Below, piece by piece: positions 35,572-43,227 of a DNA stretch of 64,000 nt. Position numbers and translations under genes: made by a program. The stretch spans positions 868,001-932,000 of the forward strand of contig NZ_JBHTKL010000001.1 of assembly GCF_042675915.1 (NCBI RefSeq). The letters run 5' to 3'. The notes beneath the pieces were generated by a model. That model saw only the letters and a program-made list of their open reading frames with translations. It had not been told where the DNA came from and did no database searches. This stretch comes from Thalassobacillus_A hwangdonensis. Lineage in GTDB: Bacteria > Bacillota > Bacilli > Bacillales > Halobacillaceae. How positions within the stretch are numbered: the first letter of the stretch is position 1; the number at the start of each line of letters is the position of its first letter.

Positions 35572-36531
35572 TCAGAACTTGATTTCATCTGTTGTATCCG
35601 ATGCCAAAATGACACTCAATTTCATCCTGGCTTTCTTACTATCATCATCGTCACCCAATATGACTCCATGCTTGTACAAGTCATATGCACTTCCTAAGTA
35701 ATCATAAGCAGTATAAACTGCACCTTCTTCTGATGTTGTAGTAATGATGACGGTAATGCCAGCTTCAATAGACTTAATGATCTCTTCCATCATATCAGGA
35801 GCAACCTGCCCTCGACCTACCCCTTCAAGTACGATGCCACTGACACCGGCTTCTCTTGCAGCTTTGATGAAGGTTCCGTCAGCACCTAAGTAACATTTGA
35901 TGATCTCCACTCTTGGTATCGGTTTTATGATTGAATACGTCTCACGTTTGATCGGCCTTTGATAAATATGGACTTCATCATTATCAATGATTCCAAGATA
36001 CCCGAAACCGAAAGCATTGAACCCCTGGATATTGGAAGCGTGCTCTTTCTTAACGTATTTCGCTGGGAAGATACGCTCATTGAACACTACCACCGCTCCG
36101 GCCTGATGCAAATCTTCACTGCAGGCAGCATAGATCGCATGACGCAAATTAATATAAGCATCGCTTCCCATTTGTCCTGGAGAACGTTGGGAACCCGTAA
36201 TGATGACCGGACGATCATCTTTTATCGTCAAGTCCAGAAAATATGCCGTTTCTTCCAGAGAATCTGTGCCATGGGTAACGACAACACCATTGATCGATTC
36301 ATCTTCAAAATAGGTTTCGATTTTTTCCTTCAACATCAAAAGATCATCGAAGGTGATATGCATGCTCGGCTTTTGGAAAGCTGAATCTATATGGATGTCG
36401 ATATCCTCTGGTAATGCAAGCATCTGGGCAAGCTCCTGTCCGCTTAACGCTCCAGATGATAATTTACCTGAGTCTTCATTAGGTACACTTGCAATGGTAC
36501 CTCCCGTTGTTAATAGTACGACTTTATTCAT
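35572..36531 (-). CDS. ansA: L-asparaginase
   Basis: A 319-residue type I-like bacterial asparaginase, hydrolysing asparagine to aspartate and ammonia. The two catalytic Thr motifs are TTGGTIAS (7-14) and VVTHGTDSLEETAY (about 83-96). No signal peptide, so cytoplasmic. The start MNKVVLLTTGG follows GAGAGGGTGG. The place between ypdA and prsW is shared by several Bacillaceae; in B. subtilis ansA lies elsewhere, so the symbol is by family only. Confidence 0.88.
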   Translation of the reverse strand: MNKVVLLTTGGTIASVPNEDSGKLSSGALSGQELAQMLALPEDIDIHIDSAFQKPSMHITFDDLLMLKEKIETYFEDESINGVVVTHGTDSLEETAYFLDLTIKDDRPVIITGSQRSPGQMGSDAYINLRHAIYAACSEDLHQAGAVVVFNERIFPAKYVKKEHASNIQGFNAFGFGYLGIIDNDEVHIYQRPIKRETYSIIKPIPRVEIIKCYLGADGTFIKAAREAGVSGIVLEGVGRGQVAPDMMEEIIKSIEAGITVIITTTSEEGAVYTAYDYLGSAYDLYKHGVILGDDDDSKKARMKLSVILASDTTDEIKF

Positions 36532-36570
36532 CCTATCCACCCTCTCCATTGTCATCCATTCACTTGAATG

Positions 36571-36600
36571 AAAAAAGCCCCATGAAATTCATGGTGGCCT
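36571..36600 (-). terminator. Intrinsic terminator after ypdA
   Basis: CCATGAATTTCATGG palindrome extended by GGCc/gGGC, followed by TTTTTTC on the minus strand; it precedes the asparaginase ribosome site. Confidence 0.8.
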
Positions 36601-36605
36601 TCCGT

Positions 36606-37586
36606 TTACCTCTTCCGTGCAATTGCATCAGCAATATGCTCTCCATGATGCCGGCCATTTTCAATGAAAATTTCATTGTTATTATAACCGGCAGCAATCA
36701 CTCCGGCAATATAGATGCCAGGTACGTTGGTTTCCATCGTTCCTTCATCAAACATCGGGCGTCCAGTTTCTTCATCGATGCTGACCCCCATTTTTGTCAG
36801 AAATTCATGGTCCGGCTTATACCCGGTCATCGCGAATACGAAATCATTGTCGATCGTTTGTTCCACTCCATTGCACACATAGGTCAACGTATCTTCTGTG
36901 ATTTTCTTCACTTCTGCACAGAATTTCATTGTAATGATATCCTTTTTCACAAGTGCTTCAAACTCAGGCAGGATCCAAGGCTTGATACTTGAAGAATAAT
37001 CCTCTCCTCGGTAAAGGACGGTGACACGTGCACCTGCCTTCACTAATTCCAGTGTTGCATCGACCGCTGAGTTCTTACCGCCTATGACGACAACATCTTT
37101 ATTGTAATACGGGTGCGCTTCTTTGAAATAATGCATCACTTTCTCCAAGTGCTCCCCTTCTACACCCATCATGTTCGGCTGATCGTAATACCCTGTTGCA
37201 ATAACAAGGTCATTCGCTTCATACTGATGTCTTTCGCCGGTATTCCTTTCCGTGTGTACAAGAAAGCCATCGGGTGACTTTTCCACAAGTGTCACTTTTT
37301 CAAATGCGTTAATTCTCAGGTCCTTCCGTTCAGCAACCGACCTGTAATAGGCGAGCGCCTGATTCCTCACCGGCTTTTGACGTTCGGTAATGAACGGCAC
37401 CTGACCGATTTCCAGCTTTTCACTGGAACTGAAGAACGTCTGATGGGTCGGGTAATTGTATATCGAGTTTACGATATTCCCCTTTTCTATCACTAATGGG
37501 TTGATTCCCCGCTGCTTCAGTTCAATAGCGGCGCTCATCCCACATGGTCCTGCTCCTACAATGATTACCTCTTCTTGTTGCACCAT
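36606..37586 (-). CDS. ypdA: Bacillithiol disulfide reductase YpdA (Bdr)
   Basis: A 326-residue FAD/NADPH flavoprotein of the YpdA family. FAD loop VGAGPCGMSAA at about 10-20, NADPH loop IGGKNSAVDATLE near 166-178, and the closing GIYIAGVIAAGYNN near 285-298. YpdA reduces oxidised bacillithiol disulfide, restoring the thiol pool in Firmicutes. The start at ATG follows AGAGGTG. A terminator-like hairpin lies in its leader (37615-37677), a possible control element. It is followed by the asparaginase gene. Confidence 0.9.
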   Translation of the reverse strand: MVQQEEVIIVGAGPCGMSAAIELKQRGINPLVIEKGNIVNSIYNYPTHQTFFSSSEKLEIGQVPFITERQKPVRNQALAYYRSVAERKDLRINAFEKVTLVEKSPDGFLVHTERNTGERHQYEANDLVIATGYYDQPNMMGVEGEHLEKVMHYFKEAHPYYNKDVVVIGGKNSAVDATLELVKAGARVTVLYRGEDYSSSIKPWILPEFEALVKKDIITMKFCAEVKKITEDTLTYVCNGVEQTIDNDFVFAMTGYKPDHEFLTKMGVSIDEETGRPMFDEGTMETNVPGIYIAGVIAAGYNNNEIFIENGRHHGEHIADAIARKR

Positions 37587-37614
37587 GGTCACCTCTCTAT
37601 TCCAATAAGAAAAA

Positions 37615-37677
37615 CTGTCTCACGATCGTCATCCCTACCATTATCTTGAATGGTACAGGAATACTAAAAGGAGACAG
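37615..37677 (-). promoter_or_regulatory. Possible leader terminator/attenuator of ypdA
   Basis: On the minus strand CTGTCTC and GAGACAG enclose an inner TACCATT/AATGGTA hairpin, and the outer stem is followed by TTTTTCTT, about 27 bp ahead of the ypdA ATG. The gudB terminator is separate and further upstream (37734-37762), so this second one is positioned to act on the ypdA leader. No known riboswitch class is recognised in it. Confidence 0.5.
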
Positions 37678-37733
37678 AATCGATTCCAGTACAGATGATG
37701 TCTTAGATTTGCCAATTATTCTCTAAAATAAAA

Positions 37734-37762
37734 TATCTCCTACCAAACCTATGATAGGAGAT
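37734..37762 (-). terminator. Intrinsic terminator after gudB
   Basis: ATCTCCTA/TAGGAGAT stem of 8 bp with a 12-nt loop followed by ATTTTATTTTAG on the minus strand. Confidence 0.75.
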
Positions 37763-37780
37763 AATTTCGTGAGATTCAAC

Positions 37781-39061
37781 TTATATCCATCCACGGAAAC
37801 GTGAAGCTTCCGCCATTTTACGAACCCCGACCATGTATGCAGCGAGACGCATATCCACTCGGCGGGTTTCCGAAGTATTATAAACAGAATTGAAGCCTTT
37901 GACCATCACTTTTCTCAGCTTCTCTTCCACTTCTTCCTCTGTCCAGTAATAACCCTGGTTATTCTGTACCCATTCGAAATAGGATACAGTAACTCCTCCA
38001 GCAGATGCCAGAACATCAGGTACGAGAAGAATTCCACGATCAGAGAGAATTCTGGTTGCATCAAGAGTTGTAGGACCGTTTGCGGCTTCCACAACGATCG
38101 GTGCCTTTATTTTATCAGCATTATCTTCTGTAATCTGATTTTCAATTGCTGCCGGAACGAGAATATCGCAATCAAGTTCTAATAATTCCTGGTTTGTAAT
38201 CGTATTTTTGAATAAGTTCGTAACCGTACCAAAACTATCGCGACGATCCAATAGGTAATCGATATCAAGTCCTTCAGGATCATGCAAGCCTCCATAAGCA
38301 TCCGAAATTCCAATAACTTTGGCACCTGCATCGTGCATGAACTTCGCCAGGAAGCTGCCCGCATTACCGAACCCTTGAACGACCACTCTAGCACCTTTGA
38401 TCTCGATTCCTTTCTTCTTAGCCGCTTCTTCTATACAAATGGTCACACCTTTGGCAGTCGCAGATTCACGTCCGTGCGATCCACCCAATACAAGTGGTTT
38501 CCCTGTGATGAAGCCAGGATTGTTGAATTCGTCAATTCTGCTGTACTCATCCATCATCCACGCCATGATTTGAGAATTCGTGAACACATCTGGAGCTGGA
38601 ATATCCTTTGTAGGTCCCACAATCTGACTGATTGCACGGACATAACCTCGACTGACACCTTCCAGTTCACGGAAAGACATTTCCCTTGGATCACAGATGA
38701 TTCCACCTTTTCCTCCCCCGTAAGGAAGATCGACAATGCCTGCTTTCAGGCTCATCCAGATGGATAATGCTTTAACTTCCTTTTCGGATACATTCGGGTG
38801 GAAGCGTACGCCACCTTTTGTAGGTCCGACCGCATCGTTATGCTGTGAGCGGAATCCAGTGAAGATCTTGATGGAATCATCATCCATCCTGACGGGAATC
38901 CGGACAGTCATCATGCGTACAGGTTCCTTTAGAAGTTCATAAACTTCGCTGGGATAACCTAATTTATCCAATGCATTCTTAATGACGGTTTGTGTGGATT
39001 TCAGTACATCTAATTTGTCGTTGTTTTCATTATTCGAGTCTGCTGGTTTAGCGGCTACCAT
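37781..39061 (-). CDS. gudB: NAD-specific glutamate dehydrogenase
   Basis: A 426-residue catabolic glutamate dehydrogenase turning glutamate into 2-oxoglutarate and ammonia. Active-site Lys in PYGGGKGG (about 113-120), GPTKDIPAPDV near 150-160, and the NAD-binding GFGNAGSF near 227-234. It is adjacent to ypdA as gudB is in B. subtilis, and the three-residue duplication that inactivates GudB in laboratory B. subtilis is not seen around the active-site strand, so it looks functional. Promoter and cre site lie upstream. Confidence 0.93.
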   Translation of the reverse strand: MVAAKPADSNNENNDKLDVLKSTQTVIKNALDKLGYPSEVYELLKEPVRMMTVRIPVRMDDDSIKIFTGFRSQHNDAVGPTKGGVRFHPNVSEKEVKALSIWMSLKAGIVDLPYGGGKGGIICDPREMSFRELEGVSRGYVRAISQIVGPTKDIPAPDVFTNSQIMAWMMDEYSRIDEFNNPGFITGKPLVLGGSHGRESATAKGVTICIEEAAKKKGIEIKGARVVVQGFGNAGSFLAKFMHDAGAKVIGISDAYGGLHDPEGLDIDYLLDRRDSFGTVTNLFKNTITNQELLELDCDILVPAAIENQITEDNADKIKAPIVVEAANGPTTLDATRILSDRGILLVPDVLASAGGVTVSYFEWVQNNQGYYWTEEEVEEKLRKVMVKGFNSVYNTSETRRVDMRLAAYMVGVRKMAEASRFRGWI

Positions 39062-39117
39062 CAGTTAACCTCCTATAACAATCCATTCAGTATCTTAAAG
39101 CTGTTCTTTCAGAGAAT

Positions 39118-39146
39118 AGTATACACCTTCGTCCCCATTATGCAAA
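39118..39146 (-). promoter_or_regulatory. Sigma-A promoter of gudB
   Basis: On the minus strand TTTGCA, 17 bp, TATACT; it ends 56 bp ahead of the gudB ATG, which has AGGAGG. Confidence 0.6.
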
Positions 39147-39185
39147 CAACTTCTATCGTATTTTACTAGTAAATCACGAAAAAAT

Positions 39186-39199
39186 GTAAGCGATTTCAT
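39186..39199. promoter_or_regulatory. Perfect cre (CcpA) site upstream of gudB
   Basis: TGTAAGCGATTTCA fits the catabolite-responsive element consensus TGWAANCGNTNNCA at every fixed position. It lies between the ddl stop and the gudB promoter, roughly 80 bp upstream of the predicted transcription start. B. subtilis rocG is under CcpA control, so regulation of this glutamate dehydrogenase by carbon source is plausible. Confidence 0.6.
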
Positions 39200-39205
39200 A
39201 CCGTT

Positions 39206-40138
39206 TCACTTTCTTGTCATTGTTAGTTCTACGAAACGCTCGATCATCTCATCATAACTCCAGCCGATTTTGCTTGCTGAATCAGGAAAGAGACTCGTCG
39301 GAGTCATTCCCGGAAGTGTATTCACTTCCAAAATTACCGGTACGTCCTCTTCTGTCAGAATGAAATCCACTCGTGAGTACACGTCACAGCCAAGAGCCTG
39401 GTGCGCATGGACTGCAAATTGCTGGATTTCTTCCGTCAATCGGTCGGAAACCCTTGCAGGTACGATATGCTCACTTCCACCTGGTTCATACTTTGAAGCG
39501 AAGTCGTAGTGATCACCCTTTGGTATGATCTCTATGATCGGTAATGCCTGCTCTTTTCCTTTTAAACCTATTACAGGTACTGTAACCTCTTTTCCGGAAA
39601 TATAATCCTCGACCAGGATGACATCATCGGAATCTGCCGCATTCTTCAGCGCGTCAGCTACCTGGGACCATTCTCTAACTATAGTCAGGCCAAGAGTAGA
39701 GCCCTCCTGGTTCGGTTTGATTACAAAAGGTAAGGTGAAGTTCTCTTTTATATCTACTTCCATCTCATTCAACGTTTCATACTGGTCGACTGCATATGCA
39801 TTGCTTTGCGCGATCGGGATCCCAGCCTGTTTGAATATTTGTTTCGCTCTCGATTTATCCATCGCCAGTGCAGATGCAAGTACACCGGAACCGACGTAAG
39901 GAAGTCCGATCATGTCGAGCAGTCCTTGGATCCTTCCATCTTCACCAAAACGCCCATGAAGACCTATGAATACCAAATCTACTTCCAGCTTAAGAATCTC
40001 ATCCAACCGTTCCGGATGAAAATCGATTCCGGTAACTTCATGTCCATTTTTTTCAAGTGCCTCAATGATTCCTTTACCAGTCGATAGTGATACTTCCCTT
40101 TCGCCTGAAGTACCCCCATATAAAACGGCTATTTTCAA
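39206..40138 (-). CDS. ddl: D-alanine--D-alanine ligase
   Basis: A 310-residue ATP-grasp ligase that makes the D-Ala-D-Ala end of the peptidoglycan stem peptide. Features: LYGGTSGEREVSLSTG at 6-21, GLHGRFGEDG near 59-68, and metal-binding LEVNTLPGMT near 270-279. It is the short DdlB-type form. The start is TTG, with GGGGAG eight bases ahead. The neighbourhood (gudB and mecB) differs from the B. subtilis ddl site, so it may be a second copy or a moved gene. Confidence 0.94.
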   Translation of the reverse strand: MKIAVLYGGTSGEREVSLSTGKGIIEALEKNGHEVTGIDFHPERLDEILKLEVDLVFIGLHGRFGEDGRIQGLLDMIGLPYVGSGVLASALAMDKSRAKQIFKQAGIPIAQSNAYAVDQYETLNEMEVDIKENFTLPFVIKPNQEGSTLGLTIVREWSQVADALKNAADSDDVILVEDYISGKEVTVPVIGLKGKEQALPIIEIIPKGDHYDFASKYEPGGSEHIVPARVSDRLTEEIQQFAVHAHQALGCDVYSRVDFILTEEDVPVILEVNTLPGMTPTSLFPDSASKIGWSYDEMIERFVELTMTRK

Positions 40139-40237
40139 TAGTTACACTCCCCATCGGCATTTGCCTACTACATCAATAATTATATTCCATCTCATATTAA
40201 CATGTTCATTTGATTCCATCTATTGATAAATAAAAAA

Positions 40238-40266
40238 ATGAACGGGGCTATCCGCTACCGTTCATT
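40238..40266 (-). terminator. Intrinsic terminator after mecB
   Basis: AATGAACGg/cCGTTCATT stem of 8 bp with a 12-13 nt loop and a TTTTTTTATTTATC tail; the mecB TGA lies within its 5' arm. Confidence 0.85.
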
Positions 40267-40861
40267 CATCCATGTCTAGCTTTTTATTAAAATGATGATT
40301 GATTCCTTTAATTGCATGGTCTATGAAGATGGAGTTCCCATACTCAAGCAGGCGATGTACCGTAACAATACTGGGAAAACCGAATTCCGACATCAATGCG
40401 ATGATCTGCTCTTTATCGATATCCTTGATGTCTTCATCCTCAAGTTTCATATAATAGAAACCATCATAGGATAGCACGCGTCCACCTTCTAATCCGAGAT
40501 TACCCAGGTGTGCACAAAGCTGAATGATATCTTCGAACTCATCAAAAGAGAAAATCAACTCTTTGCTTTCATCCAACGTAACCTTCATTTCAATATAATC
40601 CTCTTCATCATTCTCGTTCCGATCTGTTTGAGTCACAACAATGAACATTCCTTGTGCCTGGAGCAGATAGACCTGCACAAGTAACGTTCCTTCCAGCTCA
40701 ACCCCCAGCTCATCACTCGCTTCGAACATCATATCGCTGAACAATTGATGGACCCTTGGCAAATCGTGCCATAAATCTTCCTTCGTCAACCCTCTTTCAA
40801 TCAGATCATCAAACGTGAGAAAGATCTTGAATTTCTGATTGGTTAAACGCTCCAGACGCAT
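40262..40861 (-). CDS. mecB: Adapter protein MecB/YpbH for ClpC
   Basis: A 199-residue MecA/YpbH family adaptor. The N-terminal segment MRLERLTNQKFKIFLTFDDL and GLTKEDLWHDLPRVHQLF bind substrates in MecA-type proteins, and the C-terminal half (about 95-195) contacts ClpC. These proteins deliver targets such as ComK to the ClpCP protease. The YpbH place next to ypbG fits mecB rather than mecA. The ATG follows AGGGGG; eight extra upstream codons are not homologous. Confidence 0.88.
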   Translation of the reverse strand: MRLERLTNQKFKIFLTFDDLIERGLTKEDLWHDLPRVHQLFSDMMFEASDELGVELEGTLLVQVYLLQAQGMFIVVTQTDRNENDEEDYIEMKVTLDESKELIFSFDEFEDIIQLCAHLGNLGLEGGRVLSYDGFYYMKLEDEDIKDIDKEQIIALMSEFGFPSIVTVHRLLEYGNSIFIDHAIKGINHHFNKKLDMDE

Positions 40862-40963
40862 CAGATCGCCCCCTGAACCTTCCATTGCTGTTTATATCTT
40901 TATCATATGCTCCTGAACCGAATATGGTACCTTTTTAAGCGCTTATGCCACTATGCGCACTTC

Positions 40964-41872
40964 TTACAAACTTGCCTGGAGCCAAGCTTCCCATTCCATC
41001 TTGGAATTTCCCACCATATACGTCTTCACTTTCTCTTTATCTTTGTCACTTAGCGTATCGTATGCGTATCCCCCTAATCCAATCACCAATTCCGGAAATT
41101 GTTCTTGAAGAGCATCTGCCAACTTGATAGTCACAGGGATATTCTTCTTCATTGTACATGACATGAAGAGAAATTTCGGGTCTATCTCTTCAATAATTAC
41201 ATCAATATCTCCACTTGCAACACTTTGGCCCAAATAAATGACATCAAAGCCCCTACGCTTTAAGTATAAGGCAAAGATAAGCAGTCCCAGTTCGTGCCGT
41301 TCATTCGGTCCACAAACAAGTACTGCTTTTGGAAGCATACGATCTGTAGGAATGGTGACCAGCATCATACCAATTCTGGATCGTAGGAAGTTCGATGCAA
41401 AATGTTCATGAGCACTTGTAATTTTGTTCAATTCCCATAAATGGCCTACTCGCACCAACAAGGGACCAATCATATCTATCGTCACGGTTTCAGGCGTGTA
41501 GAGACTGAATGCATGATCCAATTCACGCTGCGCCCCTCTTTCGTCAAAACTCAATAGGGCATCGAGCAGTTTATCGGTTAGCTTCTTTACCTGTGAACCC
41601 TGGTCATCCGCTTTTTCTTCAGGTGTATCCATGAGTTCATCATTATTTTCAAGTAAGGAAACAGCTTGTGAAATTGTGAAACCTTTGTCCACCTTTTCTG
41701 ACAACCATTTCAACACTTTGATATGTTCATCTGTGTATAGCCTATGCCCAGCATCATTGCGGACCGGACGGATCATCTGATACCTTCTTTCCCAGGCTCT
41801 GAGTGTTCCCGGCTGGATCCCCAACATTTGCGACACAGCTTTGATGTTATATTTTCCTTTATTCGTTGCCAT
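40964..41872 (-). CDS. MerR regulator with B12-binding domain, CarH/LitR-like
   Basis: A 302-residue protein: MerR winged-helix DNA-binding domain (about 8-75, YNIKAVSQMLGIQPGTLRAWERRY), a helical bundle (about 95-170) and a cobalamin-binding Rossmann domain (about 180-300). The helical bundle has W146-x9-E156-H157 and the B12 domain has E191-R-H193-x-x-G196 and G267-G268, the signature of adenosylcobalamin photoreceptors of the CarH/LitR class, where the latter His is the lower cobalt ligand. The residue after the Trp is Glu147, whereas CarH has a His there. No obvious target gene such as a photolyase or carotenoid gene is adjacent. It follows ypbG. Confidence 0.8.
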   Translation of the reverse strand: MATNKGKYNIKAVSQMLGIQPGTLRAWERRYQMIRPVRNDAGHRLYTDEHIKVLKWLSEKVDKGFTISQAVSLLENNDELMDTPEEKADDQGSQVKKLTDKLLDALLSFDERGAQRELDHAFSLYTPETVTIDMIGPLLVRVGHLWELNKITSAHEHFASNFLRSRIGMMLVTIPTDRMLPKAVLVCGPNERHELGLLIFALYLKRRGFDVIYLGQSVASGDIDVIIEEIDPKFLFMSCTMKKNIPVTIKLADALQEQFPELVIGLGGYAYDTLSDKDKEKVKTYMVGNSKMEWEAWLQASL

Positions 41873-41971
41873 AAGCCTTCCTCCAAAATACGTCTTTTAT
41901 AAGAGTATATAGGAGAATTGCTACTTGTGTAAAATATGTATATTCAATTTACAACTTTTGAATAAACCTTT

Positions 41972-42787
41972 TCACACTTTTCCCTTATTAAATTCGACGA
42001 GATGGCATTCAGCTCTTGTCCCTAATCTCAATGGCAGTTTAGTTGTTCCATAGCCTTCACTGACAAATAAATCAGTCGTACCTTTTTTGCTATAACCTCC
42101 ACGCTGATAAGGTCCGAAGCCGAAAATCCTGATTTGTCCACCATGGGTATGTCCACTTAAAACAGTTGAAATCTTCGCTTGATCCATTTGTTCAATTGCA
42201 TCAAACCAAAAAGGGTCATGAATAGCCAGGATAATGAATTCTCCTTCGGTATCCGTGTACGCATAACGGAAGCTTTCCTTCAGGGCAGCGCTTCGATCTT
42301 CCTCTTCTTTATCATAAGCATCAAGCCCCATAAGGCTTACTTTCTCTCCATGTTCCGACTCGAAATTCACGGATTCATTTGCTAGGACTTTCACATTCAA
42401 ATCAAGTAATAGTGCATCCAGCTCTTTACGGTCCGCTTCGTAATCATTGTTTCCCCAGACAAAATAAATCGGTGCCTCTAGTGTGTTCAATCGTTTGATA
42501 TTCGCAGTCACCGAAGTGAGCGGAACGCCTTTTTCCAAAAGATCTCCTGCGATCAGTATAATATCCGGTTTCCTTGTTTGTTTCACTCTTTCCAATGTAT
42601 CTGACTTTATTATTCGCTTATGGATATCAGAAATCAAAAAGATGCAAAAGCCTTCAAATGAGGATGGAAGCTTCGGATGATCGATCTTCACAATTCCGAT
42701 ATGATCGGTATTGGCCTTCCAGTACATATAAAGCAATAGACCGATACCGGTTATCACGAGCAAAAGGAATAGATAGAAATAAACCAC
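41972..42787 (-). CDS. ypbG: Membrane-anchored metallophosphoesterase YpbG
   Basis: A 271-residue calcineurin-like phosphoesterase with one N-terminal membrane helix (about 2-22). The metal-site motifs appear in order: ISDIH (about 53-57), GDLLEKG (about 82-88), GNNDYE (about 114-119), IHDPFWF (about 196-202) and SGHTHGGQ (about 218-225). Such proteins hydrolyse phosphodiester or phosphomonoester bonds with two metals; the substrate of YpbG is unknown. It resembles YkuE and YpbG; the latter fits the location. Confidence 0.88.
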   Translation of the reverse strand: MVYFYLFLLLVITGIGLLLYMYWKANTDHIGIVKIDHPKLPSSFEGFCIFLISDIHKRIIKSDTLERVKQTRKPDIILIAGDLLEKGVPLTSVTANIKRLNTLEAPIYFVWGNNDYEADRKELDALLLDLNVKVLANESVNFESEHGEKVSLMGLDAYDKEEEDRSAALKESFRYAYTDTEGEFIILAIHDPFWFDAIEQMDQAKISTVLSGHTHGGQIRIFGFGPYQRGGYSKKGTTDLFVSEGYGTTKLPLRLGTRAECHLVEFNKGKV

Positions 42788-42793
42788 AGCAAA

Positions 42794-43162
42794 TTACCCC
42801 TTTTCGAATTCCTTGGAGGTGGATGGTAAAGAAATGATACCATAGATCATTGCCAATACATAAAAAATCAGCACCATTTCATAGGAAATGATTATCAGTG
42901 ATGCTGGAAGTGCTGCTGCAACACATACGAACAGTCCTGTTCCGAATCGCTTCCGTTTTACCAGCCGCACAATGTCATGAACCATCTTCCCTTGGAGAAC
43001 GGTACCAATCATCAGGAATGCAGCCCCTACTAAAAAAGCTAAAGGATTCATGATCGTGTAAATGAATACCTCCGTATTAAGCGGGAGACTATTGATCGGC
43101 ATCCAATAAATGAAAAGAAAACAACAGGCAATAGCCCCCATCCCCTTCATGAAATAGGACAT
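42794..43162 (-). CDS. Small polytopic membrane protein at the ypbF position
   Basis: A 122-residue protein with four hydrophobic segments (about 5-24, 33-55, 78-95, 97-113). It occupies the ypbF place between ypbG and the upstream genes, but the family (DUF2663 in YpbF) could not be confirmed by eye and the protein is shorter. Its ribosome-binding GGGGG lies in the 3' arm of the hairpin at 43174-43207, so translation might be affected by that structure. Function unknown. Confidence 0.55.
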   Translation of the reverse strand: MSYFMKGMGAIACCFLFIYWMPINSLPLNTEVFIYTIMNPLAFLVGAAFLMIGTVLQGKMVHDIVRLVKRKRFGTGLFVCVAAALPASLIIISYEMVLIFYVLAMIYGIISLPSTSKEFEKG

Positions 43163-43173
43163 TAAAAATCAAA

Positions 43174-43207
43174 CCCCCTTTTTGACAACTTTATGTCAAA
43201 AAGGGGG
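43174..43207 (-). terminator. Perfect 13-bp hairpin, terminator and possible RBS shield
   Basis: CCCCCTTTTTGAC/GTCAAAAAGGGGG with an 8-nt loop. On the minus strand it follows the CBS-domain gene and is followed by TTTGATTTTTA, so it can terminate; the 3' arm contains the only GGGGG near the next gene's ATG. Confidence 0.8.
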
Positions 43208-43227
43208 TGAAAAGACTAGCTTTTCTT

